A program made the translations under genes and the position numbers. Shown piece after piece: positions 1 to 11,105 of a stretch of 23,322 nucleotides of DNA. This DNA is from Reticulitermes lucifugus (Eukaryota; Arthropoda; Insecta; Blattodea; Rhinotermitidae): positions 4,391 through 27,712 of the forward strand of contig JAKCWW010007915.1 of the NCBI GenBank assembly GCA_026260175.1, given 5' to 3'. Under the pieces are notes generated by a model that worked only from the letters and a program-made list of their open reading frames with translations, did not search any database and was not told where the DNA came from. Numbering within the stretch: the stretch's first letter is position 1; the number at the start of each line of letters is the position of its first letter.

Positions 1-58
1 CCTAGTAAGCGAGCGGCCGAAGACCCACGCCTTAGACCGCACGGCCACTGGGATCGGC
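1..58 (-). mobile_element. SINE family A, tRNA-like head (cut by window edge)
   Basis: On the minus strand this reads gccgatcccagtggccg followed by a Leu/Ser-tRNA-like A-box region (ggtctaaggcg). It is the RNA polymerase III promoter head of a tRNA-derived SINE. The B box and body would lie left of base 1 and are not visible. About 53 of the 57 or so comparable positions match the head at 23261-23322, and it also matches 10500-10554. It is a retroposed repeat, not a tRNA gene, because no acceptor or anticodon stem pairing can be formed from what is seen. Confidence 0.85.
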
Positions 59-2920
59 ACTTCTTCCCTCTTAGAATCCAATATTCTCCTCAGACTTCGT
101 TACCAAACACTTTCAATACGTGTCCTCCCCTTGGAAAATCAGCTTTCACATCCATATAAAATAGCACTCAAATTTATAGTTTTTTCGGTTCATCTCCAAG
201 TTTTTAAGTAGAATGTGGGTGGTCAAAAAGATTCTAAACTGAATGGTAGTAGGAATTCGCCGAATTCTGTCTACCGTATAACGATAATGCATCAATTTCA
301 GTGCCACCTGAACGTGTCATAACTTAGGAGTCATCGCATTACTCTGCTCGGTACTTTGTAACAAACAGTTCGTGCACACCGCAGCGGAACGCTGTATAAT
401 ATTTATACAAAGTTCACGGCAGCAGGTCTAGTACCTGCAAGTTCGCGCGGCGCCAAGAGGTCAGGTTCGGGTGAACCCAACACGCAGCCATTAGCCATTC
501 TGCCTGCCTACCATCACATACTTACATTGATAAACTTCGCTACTATTCATTCAGACCCCTGCCCCTGGAGTTAACAATGATAATATATAAAACAACGGGT
601 GACGTCAACACATTTCGACGTCTTGACACAGGAAAACGGAAGATGAAACAGAAAATATAATTTGAACCTTCTGCTGAGGTTAACAGTCAGCCTTGGACAG
701 GGCTGCCAGCTCCACTGCTATAAAAATAACCGATTAAGCTGAGAGATGTTGCCAAGTCTGTTCAAACAACTTATTATTCGAAAATACTAATTAGTGAATC
801 GCAAACAAGAGGCTAAAGATGACCGTAGCAGATGAAATATGATCTCAGTCAAGATTACCAGACTAAAAGGCGCCACATTAATCAGACCTCCGAAGATACA
901 AGAGAGTACAGTAGTCGAAAATTCATAACACAACACAAATATAGCCCAAAAAAGTGATTTTAAAATTGTCGCTGATTATAAACAACGACCATCTTACCTG
1001 CTTGACGCTGCAAACCAGTGCGGGCCTGTCGTTTTACGGGTTTTTGAATCTTCCTTGTGAATATTTGGAACTCCGGATAGTGGATCAGCCCATTTCACAG
1101 CCGCTCTACCTGCACAGGGCAACAAACACATGTTAAAGAACGCAATACAAACATTTTTCCGTGGAATTCCAACCCATAATCTCAGTGTCCGAACAGTATG
1201 TTGCGTCACCGTCTTTCGCCGTGCGGCCACTGGGAAGAGCTATAAACGTCGACTGATTTGAGTCAACGTATAGTCGGGAAAGTGTCAAATTCATAGACAC
1301 CGATTAGTTAAAATACAAACACTAGCTCAAACTGTCACTAAAACGTAAATGCAACAATTACATGACCTCATCCAAATAAATAGGCGTACACAAGACTCTC
1401 AGTCAGGGTAAGGCTCCCAGAAAATAAGACGTCAATTCGAAATTGTCATCAGTATCATTAGGTCGACTAACTTTTTTTGAACCCGAATATTTATTGCCAC
1501 CAACGAGCAATGTCTCACACCAGTCCAGTTCAGTTGCCCTTCTTCATGACACATTCCGTAAGACGCTAGACAGACAATCGTATTCACAAATAACCAAAAA
1601 ATAAATTAATAAACATAAGCCTATCAATATTATCATATCATATAAGTTCATGTCAAATGATATCTTGCAAACAGGTTTCAAAGTTCATATTTTCTATGAA
1701 TTTCTTTTTTTCCACATTCACGATACGTATCCCGCGCACCGCAGTATTTAGATGGCTATTTCAAACCACGCGGCTCCTCTTTACAGTCTTCTCCATTCCC
1801 CTCTCATCTTGTGTTGGGACACAATATTATCCTCAACACGTTTTCAGAGCCTGTCTCAACTCCGTGCTTCCTTCAGAATAGAGATAGGCAAATAAAACAC
1901 GTAACGAACAGCGTCTGAATTCTTCTACTACGTAACACAAAAGGAAGAAAGAAAGGCTTAAGAGAGATATAAAGGAGACGCACAAGTATGAAAGAATCAT
2001 CCGATCACTTTGTATGATCTACTCGTGGATGTCATGTAACATAGACACCTGCACTTCAGCTGCAACGAAAATATTGACTACCAGTGTTCTGGGTTACTCC
2101 CACAGGCTGGTCAAACGCCCATCATATCCAGCAACTTATCGAACAATAACGTTGGACACGTCAGCATAACAATCAGGCGCACTCTCACTTCACCTCGTAC
2201 CGTGTGTTAATGAATAAAGGTTCTAAGAGCCACACATATCTCTGTTTGGGTCCTGTCTCCTTTAGCTTTTCGTATAATGAGCTAATGCCCGGTCAATGTG
2301 ATGGACTGGTCAGTTAAAAATACAAATGAATTACCATTTTAACAAGAAAACTGCTTCGGGCTGAAGTGAAGATGTTCCTGGTCTAAGCATCACGCCGTGA
2401 AGACGTGAAGTATCCAAGTGTATACAAACTACAGTGTGACTAATAGATCTGAAACTTCGTAGCATATATGAACTGTGAGTCCAGATTCCATTTGAATCCC
2501 TGATTTATGGAAAAATGTCTTCTCTCCCCGCTAAACCGCCTTTCGCTCTATTCTACTGGTTATCACCTTGCACTTTACGCTGTTGTTGATAGACACAGCG
2601 GATGAAATTCTGCAGTGTATAGTAAAAGCATCCTATTTGAGAACGAAATGACAATTCAGCTTACCCTAGAATATCGTTTTCTTCTTACTGGGGAAGAGCG
2701 GAGAAAATATTTTCCAAGCTGCGAAAAGAAAAGCAGCGTTCCGATCCTTGCCGAGGGTGTTAGACCCGTTGGTCCTAATGCAGACCATTTTAATGCGGGA
2801 CTTACTGGGCAGGTTCCAAGCAGTATAGAACATGCTACGAGTAGTAGGGAAAGCATTCCAGAGTCCGTATCATGAATCGAACCTTCGCTATCCAGTGTTT
2901 GGTCTGTCACTTTAGTAAGA
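59..2920. other. Unassigned intergenic or intronic DNA
   Basis: I see no recognisable gene, transposon end or RNA here. Open frames are all under 90 codons and overlap on both strands (for example 2615-2875 and 2656-2910), as expected by chance. A 13-base match to the family A SINE head (gcggccactggga, near 1223-1235) is too short to call. A purine-rich patch lies near 1939-1985. Confidence 0.6.
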
Positions 2921-3075
2921 GCCGGGATAGCCCAGTCAGTATACTGCCTAGGCTACGAGATACACGGCCCGGGGCTCGAATCCCGGTAAAAGCAAACGAT
3001 TTTTCTCTTCACAAAAGTCCAGTTCGACTTTGGGGTCCACCAGAGGCTGAAATCTCAAATCTCACATAACACTCA
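2921..3075 (+). mobile_element. SINE, tRNA-headed, family B-like variant
   Basis: The element begins gccgggatagcccagtcagt, which fits a Pol III A box. A B box (ggctcgaatccc) follows near 2973-2984. The tail has the pattern cgatttttctc ... ttggggtccacc, which parallels cgagatttttcc ... tggggcccatcc in the family B copy at 9792. The T stem can pair (ccggg/cccgg), but the acceptor bases after it do not pair with the 5' end, so this is a tRNA-derived repeat and not a working tRNA. It abuts a minus-strand family C head, making a tail-to-tail pair. Confidence 0.7.
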
Positions 3076-3208
3076 TTCGACCCTAGGGCAATAGCGCGGC
3101 CGGCAGGATTAAGTCAATGAAAAATCCCAATGACCCCACTGGTAATCGAACCCGCGACCTTCCAGCTTGTAAAGCAGTGCCTCAAGCAACTGCGCCACGG
3201 CGTACCCC
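3076..3208 (-). mobile_element. SINE family C, 3'-truncated copy
   Basis: Read on the minus strand, this starts ggggtacgccgtggcgcag (A box) and continues to gaaggtcgcgggttcgatt (B box, 3141-3159). It then runs ggggtcattgggatttttcattgacttaatcc and stops at a tggccctggggtcga-like block. The same order of blocks occurs on the plus strand at 13255-13345 (cggaaggtcgcgggttcgat, then tggaatttttcattggcat). The downstream half present at 13345-13524 is missing here. Confidence 0.78.
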
Positions 3209-4329
3209 ATCAAGGTTATGTACTTCAAAAAAAAACTCTGCACAATTTCTCCTTGATTTTTAGAAAAGGCGAATAAGCAATGCACACGACAACATAAAAC
3301 TTGTAAGAATTCCGTACATTTTATTTTCTTTTCACCTTGAACGTTAGAAAATTCCGTCCTCTTTATAAAGCCATCACTGACACCCTCAACCGGATATTGA
3401 AAGGAAGCAAGATATCATCTGTCCTGATTGATGATAATGATGACGCGACTGTGCAACGTGAAGCACAGCAGACAGGTGACGAGGGCACTGTGCCAGCGTC
3501 TGACAAGACGGCTGACTGCTGCTCACATATCTCTGTGTGATACCAAAACGTCAGCCATATCTGCCTTCCATCTGACTTCTACACTACTGCTACTACAATC
3601 CGCTGACCGATCACCGCCATCCTGACGCCGATCTAACTACTTTCAGAGGGATTACCAGTACCATACCTGCTCTATAACAATACGAGTATATCTAGAGCAA
3701 AAAAATCGTGGCAATAAATCACTCAAAATGTGTTTCTGTAACCCCACCGTGGGGGCGAAGTTCCCTCGTTACAAAATAACTGGACTGTACAGAAGCTGTA
3801 CTGGCTCAGCACACACATGCCATTTACATACAGGCTTATTAAAGTAGTTTACATTATATTTAGCCTAAATTCATATAAGGACATGTGTTCTTTCACCGCA
3901 CTGTATCATTAAGGTAACGGAATTCCACACATTAATCACGCGAAGGTAGAATCAGACATGTCGTGCAGAGTTGAAATCCTCACAAATCGTGTCTGGAAGT
4001 TCCTAACGAGAATTACTCAAACCAGCACGAAAAGGCTCATTTAGGTACTTGAATACGAGGCCACTACGTTGTCTCGAAATGTCGGGAACTGATTACCCCG
4101 TGACGAGGATTCATATCCCAGAAGAACGGAGACCTCGGCTATACTCATGCGGAAAAATAAAGACCCTCAACTACACGACACTCCACTTCCGATTAAAAGA
4201 GGAAGTTCTAGCTACGTCTTTGGTGATTTGCGCATTCGTCACTCTTCGATGACAAAATCAGTTTCCGTATTAACGAATCTTGTGTTCGTTTACTGCATAC
4301 ACACGAATCAAAGTAAACTCGTACATGTG
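3209..4329. other. Unassigned DNA, no gene seen
   Basis: Nothing recognisable. A 67-codon open frame (3337-3540) is preceded by a pyrimidine-rich stretch and a TTAG that could pass for a splice acceptor. It has no recognisable domain, and a second frame overlaps it, so I do not call it an exon. Confidence 0.5.
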
Positions 4330-4591
4330 TACGCCATGACGACATATGGGAGAGTGGAGGTACAGCTCCACTCACTCTCAACCACGACACTAAACGGGGG
4401 TGAGTGATCAGCTTCACGTCCCGGGCCGAGGAAAGGACCCTCGGTATCCATTAAATAGAGGGCTGGGTGGGCCACAGATCCCGTCTGGAAGCTGTAAAGA
4501 AGGGGAAACCTCTCTCCCCTGCCGCGATTCAAACCACGATTGCCCGGTAGTCTGGCTGTAGTGTGGTCACTATACCGTACGAGCTATCCCA
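4330..4591 (-). mobile_element. SINE family B, near full-length copy
   Basis: On the minus strand the head is gggatagctcgtacggtata (A box, 4571-4590). The B box is gtggtttgaatcgcgg (4522-4537). A long tRNA-unrelated body follows: ggagagaggtttcccc, then tggcccacccagccc, then gggacgtgaagctgatcactc, then agtgagtggagctgtacctc. The same blocks occur in the same order on the plus strand at 9792-10060. Chance open frames inside it on either strand (4308-4532) are shadows of the repeat. Confidence 0.88.
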
Positions 4592-5953
4592 TATAGACAT
4601 ATATATCTGTGTTCGGAAGTATCGGTCCGCGGCTCAGCTAGGTTACCGGCTGTCATGGCACGTCTACAACACATTCCTCAGACTCGCTAGACGCATTAAG
4701 TGAACGTACACTAAATTAGGCCAAGACACCCTCCTTCCATATCCTAACCTGCTCACTGTTCCTAATAATCCATCGCATACGAAGTCTACCGTTCCCATTC
4801 TTCTATGTGCAAACTGCCACAGTCCCTCAGCGGGCTCTGAGTGCGTCCCTCAGACTGTGCAGCCACGAATGATAAAATAATACAAAACGGAATGGCTGCG
4901 GACTGAAACTACCGTGCCCTATTTCAAAATAGCCTTAAATTTCCTAGCAACTAAGGAAAACCACGATAACCATCAATGGCTACCGCGATTCTTCTTGTAT
5001 TTGCGGAATGTTTAGTCGGTTGCGTTGTATGGTGTGTCTACAGCAATGTTAGATTGTAGAAGGAATGTTTTTCTGTATGTCATGTTTGGCTTATTACACG
5101 TGCAATGGCAGTGGCCCAGTGATCTATTTGACGTGTGAGCATAGTATCTGGTCGGGAAACTGGATTTATTGAATGCCGGCGTCGGTTAGTTGGTCAGATG
5201 TAAAGATTTAAAACGAAATGTCATGCAAGCTTTCTCGTGCTTCGATATAAACAAGAAGTTAATGGTTCCACAAGGAATGCAAATTCTACATTGTATATGT
5301 TACAATCACGAACAAAATAAAGAGAACAAAGAGAAGTTCCCTGTTATAAACTGATTTTTTTTTCGTAACTGACGATGTAGATTTTCCAACAACCACGTTC
5401 ATAATTGAATGTGATACATTTTATTTGCACAATTAAAAGTTTGGCTCCATGTACCTCAACTGCGCACATTTGTCCTCACATCAATAACTCATGATCCCTG
5501 CCCACCTCAATGCCTGACTGACAAATGACTGGATAACTGCGCCCACTCGCCGCAAGCTAGAACGACCTAAGTCCCTCCCTGTACTGCATACATTTGCATG
5601 CGGCTATGTTACTTCCACTAAATCAATACACAACAGTTACAAGCGTAAGTGTTCGTGTATTTAAGATGGGAGCCCATGTAAGCAATGTATCAAGTATGGG
5701 AATGCATGCCATGTAAAAAGAATGAAAGTAGCAACCCACCTTAATTACAAGTAGGCCTATTCATATCTTTCATGATACGCAGGTTTTCAGGTGTGGGCAG
5801 ATTTAAGACCATCACCGTAGTCATTATCAATCCATCAGAACTACTGCTATTGACTTCCTCGGGTCATCGAATGGACGTACAATTTCCTGAAAATTGAAAT
5901 GGAGTTCTATTCAGCAGTGTATTATAAATTCTACACGAACTAACCAACGCCAT
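4592..5953. other. Unassigned AT-rich DNA
   Basis: No open frame, transposon end or RNA that I can support. The stretch is AT-rich, with short homopolymer runs such as the T run near 5354-5363. Confidence 0.5.
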
Positions 5954-6138
5954 CATGGAGCAGAGTTTTCTCAGAAGCTAATAATCCCTCAGCTAGGCAC
6001 GAAACTCACACATTTTCCGGAACCCGAAGGTTTATTTCCGTGGCCACAAAAACCCGCCACTTGTCCGTATCCGGTCTACGTCATCCCGATCCTTAAGACC
6101 CATTCTTACTCTATAATGTATTCAACCGCTGCGCATCA
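5954..6138 (-). mobile_element. LINE 3'-end fragment (copy 1)
   Basis: Minus-strand translation gives pieces of a non-LTR retrotransposon C-terminus. A MGLKD-type block near 6085-6110 is followed by DTDKWRVFVATEINLRVPEN, then a stop and a 3' UTR ending ctgctccatg (5954-5960). The pattern (K/RMDLKE..GW, LAQDRDKWR.LVNTVMNLRVP) is shared with copies 2-6 here. It is 5'-truncated and has frame breaks, so it is dead. The plus-strand 99-codon frame at 5894-6193 is the antisense shadow of this repeat. The clade is not certain; the tail type is often labelled endonuclease-reverse transcriptase in insect annotations. Confidence 0.8.
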
Positions 6139-6301
6139 AAAACGCTATGGATTAACTTGGCGATTCTGCGATAACTTCCCAAGAATTATGTGAATTTCAT
6201 GACCATCTTCAGGCCATATGCATTTTAATTTAAATTCTGCATTTTATGATAAGCCTGTACGTATTATTTACTACGAGAAATGCACAAAAAGCTTCAATAG
6301 A

Positions 6302-6420
6302 AAACCCTCAGAAAAGAGACCACTCTCCAGACCTAGGCGTAGATGGAAAAACAATATTGAAAAAATCTAAAAGAAATATGGTGTGAGTTGCGAAATGGAT
6401 AAGTTGGCTAAGCGTATGGT
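6302..6420 (+). mobile_element. LINE C-terminal fragment (copy 2)
   Basis: Frame 6302 reads KPSEKRPLSRPRRRWKNNIE and then a stop. After a one-base shift, NLKEIWCEL follows. This is the same arginine-rich C-terminal block seen at 10855-10935. The copy is short and frameshifted, and its 3' end fades near 6420. It lies 163 bases from copy 1 in the opposite orientation. Confidence 0.75.
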
Positions 6421-6660
6421 TCAGTGACTGACATTTGTAAAGACGGTGGTGCAATCTTGGTTCCTTAAGAAGAGAGGACTTCTTGATTACTTGATTAACG
6501 TAATTTTTCATAGAAGATCCTCTACTATGGTGTTAGGTAGATGGATCTTTGACCCTTTGATGGGCAATGGTAATCATATGTATGCCATATTGTTTAACGT
6601 AAATAACTCAACATTTCGCCCACAGAAAGTATCTTTTAGTTTCAATTGACTCTCAAAACA
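6421..6660. other. Unassigned DNA between a LINE scrap and a SINE
   Basis: No recognisable feature. The open frames 6446-6649 (plus) and 6308-6511 (minus) have no known domain. Confidence 0.4.
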
Positions 6661-6880
6661 GCGCGGGTCTACGGCTGCTCGCTTTCTGGGATTGCGGGTT
6701 CGAATCCCGCCGGAGTCATGGATGTCTGTCTCTTGTGAGTGTTCTGTGTTGTCAGGTAGAGGCCTGTGCGTCGGGTTGATCATTCGTCCAGAGAGTCCTA
6801 CCGAGTGCGGTGTGTCTGAGTGTGATCGTGAAGCCTCGATAATGAGGAGGCCCTGGCCCACTAGGGGCTGTTGCGCCATG
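6661..6880 (+). mobile_element. SINE family A, head with internal deletion
   Basis: The element starts gcgcgggtctacggctgctc and carries an intact B box (gcgggttcgaatcccgcc, about 6695-6712). The family body follows (gatgtctgtctcttgtgagt, then gtcaggtagaggcctgtg) and it ends ggctgttgcgcca. Compared with 10308-10554 and 23261-23322, about 13 bases between two ggtct repeats in the D-arm/A-box region are missing, which would weaken Pol III transcription. The left edge is uncertain because bases 6645-6660 may be a diverged extreme 5' end. Frames on both strands here are shadows of the repeat. Confidence 0.9.
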
Positions 6881-9791
6881 AAAAAACGCAATACGCAAAG
6901 TACATATTGAGCAGATGACAGACATTTCCTTAAAATGTTCCATAATGGTCACTACACAGCTCGCCATGACCCATTTGAATCATTTTCACACCTTTTGTAT
7001 CTAGCTAAGATATAATTTAATGTTTTGCACGCCACTACTAACAGGTCTATCAAACTGTCTTGTCTCACACGATTTTCCAACCAAAACTGTATATGCCTTT
7101 ACATCCCTTGTTCGCTCAAGTATGCTACATGCCTTGCCAGTACTATCCGCTTTAGGATTAATATTTCCTGTCTAAAACGATTGTTCTGCTACGCCGTCTA
7201 TTGTACTGTCTAGGAATTCAACAGATAAACGTATTTAAAATCCTTACGTGGAAAAACCGGCAAAACAAAGCCATTTATAAATTATTACGGTAACTTTCAA
7301 ATTTTGAAATATTAAGGTCATAATGTTACGCCTCTTTAATTAAACATAATTGTTGATTAGGTCGGGCTTTACTGAAACTGTTATTTCCTAGGAAAGTGAT
7401 AATCATGTTCCCCATGCTCACATATAAGCACACTCGTATGGCCGAAGCATCACATTTGCCAGTTCATGATTACCATGCCAAGGAAATTTTTCAAGCTCTT
7501 TTACGTAAGGCCACGCCCCTTTTCACAGGTACGAAATCTGCAGGAAAGTATAATGATATGCACACAAATCATCAAGAGTCAATGACTGCAGGTGCTACCA
7601 CAAGTAGTTATAATAATTACAGGCCTTAACAACTTTGAGGGGTCATAAATATAGCTACAATATTGCAAAAATGTGTGCCCTCTTGCTCTGATTTCTCTCG
7701 TGGTATTTGGATTTTGGCAGCTCTACATCAAACGTTAAGCACACTTCAAACAGTGCCAATACTGATGTAATTACATATATATATATCGCTCTCACACATA
7801 AATCACACGCACGCTTTCACAAAACCACATCTTATTAATAGGGTGTTGCAAACGGATTTCAAAACTAAATATACAATCCAAATCTTCAACAGAAGAACTT
7901 CCTTGTAAAGCATCAGAACAACCTACTTAGTAAACCTAATAGCAAAGTAGAAGTTCTGGTAAACAGTCATTCTTTATACTCTTTTCCTCCAACTGACTGG
8001 ATATTCAAACAACCTATCAGCGTTACGTGTATCTGCTATATACAAAAGACGAGGGTTTATGGATATACGTATGTACGTTTGCCGTTACTTGGTATTTCAT
8101 GTAACGTGTAACATCGACGATGATATTAAGATGTTACGATAGAGTGGGGAGGGTATTTTGAACAGCAGGTGATTCCTGAAGGAAAACAGAGTATAACGGT
8201 GCTTTTAAACTTTCTGTCAGTGAAATCGTTTCTACTCCAGATTCTTCACAAAGTGACGCAAGATTTTATTCTTTACGGCCGAATCGTAGAGGTTAGTTTA
8301 CCTATTACGAGCTTACTTGAAACAAATTCCGCCTATAGTCTTAGGGAAAATATTGGGGTTTATTTTAGTCCAATCCCTCCAATAGTTCAGTCACAATGAT
8401 AGATTAAAAAGTGGATCATTTTAAAGACCCGAAAATTCGCTCACAGAAATGGGTCTGATAAAGAAGGGAAGTACATTTATTCACCTCCAGGTGCAATATT
8501 TGAATAAATTAACACACTTGATAATAATTAACACACTTAATAAAATTAATAACGCAGTGCAGGCACTTAGTTCCGAAATATATGTGAATCTACCAGGAAA
8601 AACATGCTGCTAAAGCCTTTTAACAAGCCTTCAACATGTTCTACAAATTTCTGCACCGAATAAATTTATATTCAAATAAAATAGGTGTAAAAAATTTATT
8701 GAGTGCCAATATTGCCCACTAAAACTCAGCGGACTCTATAGCAGTAAATCAACAACCTGTCTTTGTACGTATGCATCTGCAGTTAATACACAAGCCTATG
8801 TACATAATATAAAAACATCCAAACATAACCTTCAAAATGTACGCGAACACCACATTTGTATTTTAACAACCGTTTTATTAAAAGAAACCAATTCTATTAA
8901 TATCTGTAGCCCTAGCTGCAACAATTCTCCAAGTATCGCTGTCATGTAGAAGGGCAAATTTATGGTCTGCAGCACAACTACTCTATGCTCAATACAGGTT
9001 CACAGTTTCCAGTAAACCCGCAGACCAAATTCAGTGCGTGGTCTAAGCCGTGTGTGTGATGTGTAGATTGCCTTTGAATTCAAGAACGGTGTCTGTCGGC
9101 CGTGATGTCTTAAAGAGACCGTAATGTGTCTTGTCGTCCAGTGGAATGCAGTCTTGTGAGTTCAGGTCAGTGGGGGACTGACAGTGGTCTCAGTAATGTT
9201 TCATGTGTTTTAACCGAAAATGATGTCCTCCATAAAGATGGTCTTATCAAGCGTCCCACTTCATGTCCCCGTCTAAATATCCCTTAATATGCACATCGCA
9301 TGAAGCAGATAGATATGTCGTTAAAGTTAACACGCGTCAGAATCGCAGCGGGAACCCACAAAAGAAATTTTCCAAACGAGGCAACGCTGAAGATATAAAG
9401 ATGTTACATACTGTGACTCCTCCCCATGCCCTGAAATGTGTGTTATAGGAGGCAAATTCGAATTTGTGTCAACATAAAAACTTCCGTGTTATAAGCTACA
9501 AGAAATCTCGGTTCCTCAAGTAGAGTACAATTTATAAATACTCCGTTCATGCCATTCAGTCCAATACGTTTACACACACTAGTCAGTTTTATGTGACATG
9601 CATGCTTCGGTGTTCATGAGATCATCTTCAATGTCCCTGAGAAGCAATAACAATAAATTTGGTCACATACACAAATACTTACTGCTAACTGCACGACACA
9701 TGATTACATCGCTATAATAATACAAATTGCTGTACCCTGAAAATTTTATAATATAACATTTAAAATCACAATTACTAAAATCTCTATAAAA
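6881..9791. other. Unassigned AT-rich DNA with short repeats
   Basis: No gene is recognised. An (AT)n run lies at about 7775-7786 and a short 19-bp tandem repeat at 8507-8553. Open frames such as 7396-7629 and 8169-8399 have no recognisable domain. Confidence 0.5.
8507..8553. repeat. 19-bp tandem repeat, about 2.4 copies
   Basis: Two units of 19 bases, aattaacacacttgataat and aattaacacacttaataaa, are followed by a partial third unit beginning attaataac. AT-rich, with no associated gene. Confidence 0.75.
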
Positions 9792-10060
9792 GGCGGGATA
9801 GCTCAGTCGGTATAGTGACTATGTGACGGCCTGGACAAGCAAGGAATCGTGGTTTGATTCCCGGCAGGGGCAAGAGATTTTTCCAGACGTGCTGTGGGGC
9901 CCATCCAGCCTCCTGTTCAAGTGGTGCCAAAGGACCTTTGCTCGGGGGTCAACCGGCCGGGGCGTGAAACTGACCACTCACATCCTTCTAGTGCCGAGGT
10001 TAAGAACGAACAAAGCTATAAACCCACTCCTCCATATTCCTCCAGGGTGTGCAACGTGGC
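9792..10060 (+). mobile_element. SINE family B, near full-length copy
   Basis: The head is ggcgggatagctcagtcggt (A box) and the B box is cgtggtttgattcccgg (9848-9864). The body reads gagatttttccagacgtgct, then gtggggcccatccagcc, then ggggcgtgaaactgaccac, then gttaagaacgaacaaagc. This is collinear with the minus-strand copy at 4330-4591. The right edge is approximate. The 99-codon frame 9823-10122 and the 61-codon frame nested in it are shadows of the repeat. Confidence 0.87.
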
Positions 10061-10307
10061 ATGTTTATTCCACCTTTAAAGTCCTTCTAGTCCCTATGTT
10101 TAAAGTTCTTAAAACGCTTTAAACAATATCACCTTCATACACATGACGGAATTCGCCGGGTCACTCAGTGTTGTATTTAGTGGCGCCGTCCTATTTACGT
10201 AATTCACTGCTAACTCAGATTTATTGTGTCACCGTTTGAATGTCGTTCATTTTAATTTATTCCCAGACATATGAAGGCCTGTAACGTCGTACTATTACAT
10301 GGGGAGT

Positions 10308-10554
10308 TGTCGCAACAGCCCCTAGTGGGCCAGGGCTTCCTCATTTTCGAGGCTTCACGATCACACTCAGACACACCACACTCGGTAGGACTCATCTGAA
10401 CGAGTGATCAGCCCGAAGCAGAGACCTCTACCTGACAACAGACAACACTCACAAGAGACAGACATTCATGCCCCCGGCGGGATTCGAACCCACAATCCCA
10501 GCAAGCGAGCGGCCGTAGACCCACGCCTTAGACAGCGCGGCCATTGGGATCGGC
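10308..10554 (-). mobile_element. SINE family A, most complete copy
   Basis: On the minus strand it runs from gccgatcccaatggccgcgc (head, 10535-10554), through tctaaggcgtgggtctacgg (A-box region) and gggttcgaatcccgccgggg (B box, near 10468-10490), to the end ggggctgttgcgaca. At about 247 bp it is the only copy in the window with both ends. Head similarity is to a Leu/Ser-type tRNA. No clear target-site duplication is visible at its edges, which suggests an old insertion. Confidence 0.92.
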
Positions 10555-10842
10555 TCTCATTGTTGGTTACTACGTCAAAAACAGAAAAAAGCTGTATCAG
10601 TTTAGCATCTCGATGTGTGTTTGTTTAGTCTGTATAGCTACAATAGACGTGTTATCTGCGATACATAAGGCATGACAAAGAAAGCATATGGAAATTGCCG
10701 GAACACAGAAATAGATCACAACTGCACCTATACTACATGACAACACGTATCATCTTCAAAACAGCCAGTTCTGTGCAAGAGCTCAGTCGCTTGTTAAGCA
10801 GACTAAGCTTATTCTCAGAGACTATTACGTAAGCCAGGAGCG
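10555..10842. other. Unassigned DNA
   Basis: Nothing recognised. It could contain a diverged upstream part of LINE copy 3, but no frame supports this. Confidence 0.4.
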
Positions 10843-11105
10843 AACAGTTTGGTCGGGAAACCTGAGGGAAAGAGACAACTTGAAAGACCTAGGCGTAAAT
10901 GGAAGGACAATATTAATATGGATCTTCAAGAAATAGGTTGGGGGAAATGGATTAGATTAATCTGGCTCAGGACAGGAACAAGTGGCTGGTTCTTGTGAAC
11001 ATGGTAATGAACCTTCAGGATTCATTAAATGTGGGGAATTTCTTGACTAGCTGAGAAACTGTTAGCTTTTCAAGAAAGACTGTGCTCCATGGAGAAGAAG
11101 AAGAA
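10843..11105 (+). mobile_element. LINE 3'-end fragment (copy 3), best-preserved tail
   Basis: Frame 10843 reads NSLVGKPEGKRQLERPRRKW and then KDNINMDLQEIGWGKWIRLI. After a 1-base frameshift near 10955-10965 it continues LAQDRNKWLVLVNMVMNLQD and ends GNFLTS-stop at about 11045-11054. The 3' UTR (ctgagaaactgttagctttt ... gtgctccatgg) is followed by a short (GAA)n run at about 11091-11106. The translation fits the extreme C-terminus of a non-LTR retrotransposon polyprotein. The reverse transcriptase and endonuclease regions are absent (5' truncation typical of target-primed insertion). Confidence 0.88.

Noticed and set aside
1219-1237. gcggccactggga match to the SINE family A head
   Set aside because: Only about 13 bases match; flanks do not continue the family sequence.
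2615-2910. 86-codon plus and 84-codon minus frames overlapping
   Set aside because: Mirror-image open frames without a domain; likely chance in a slightly GC-richer patch.
2921-2992. Possible functional tRNA gene
   Set aside because: The T arm can pair, but the acceptor and anticodon arms do not form; the flanks are SINE body.
3337-3540. 67-codon open frame with a pyrimidine tract and TTAG upstream, a possible exon
   Set aside because: No recognisable domain, an overlapping frame (3428-3625) of similar length, and no matching donor or partner exon that I can support.
5894-6193. 99-codon plus-strand frame
   Set aside because: It is the antisense reading of LINE copy 1, whose sense strand gives the known C-terminal blocks.
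6574-6910. Open frames of 105, 72 and 71 codons over one stretch
   Set aside because: They lie on both strands of the family A SINE; repeated strings such as the gcgccatg end explain them.
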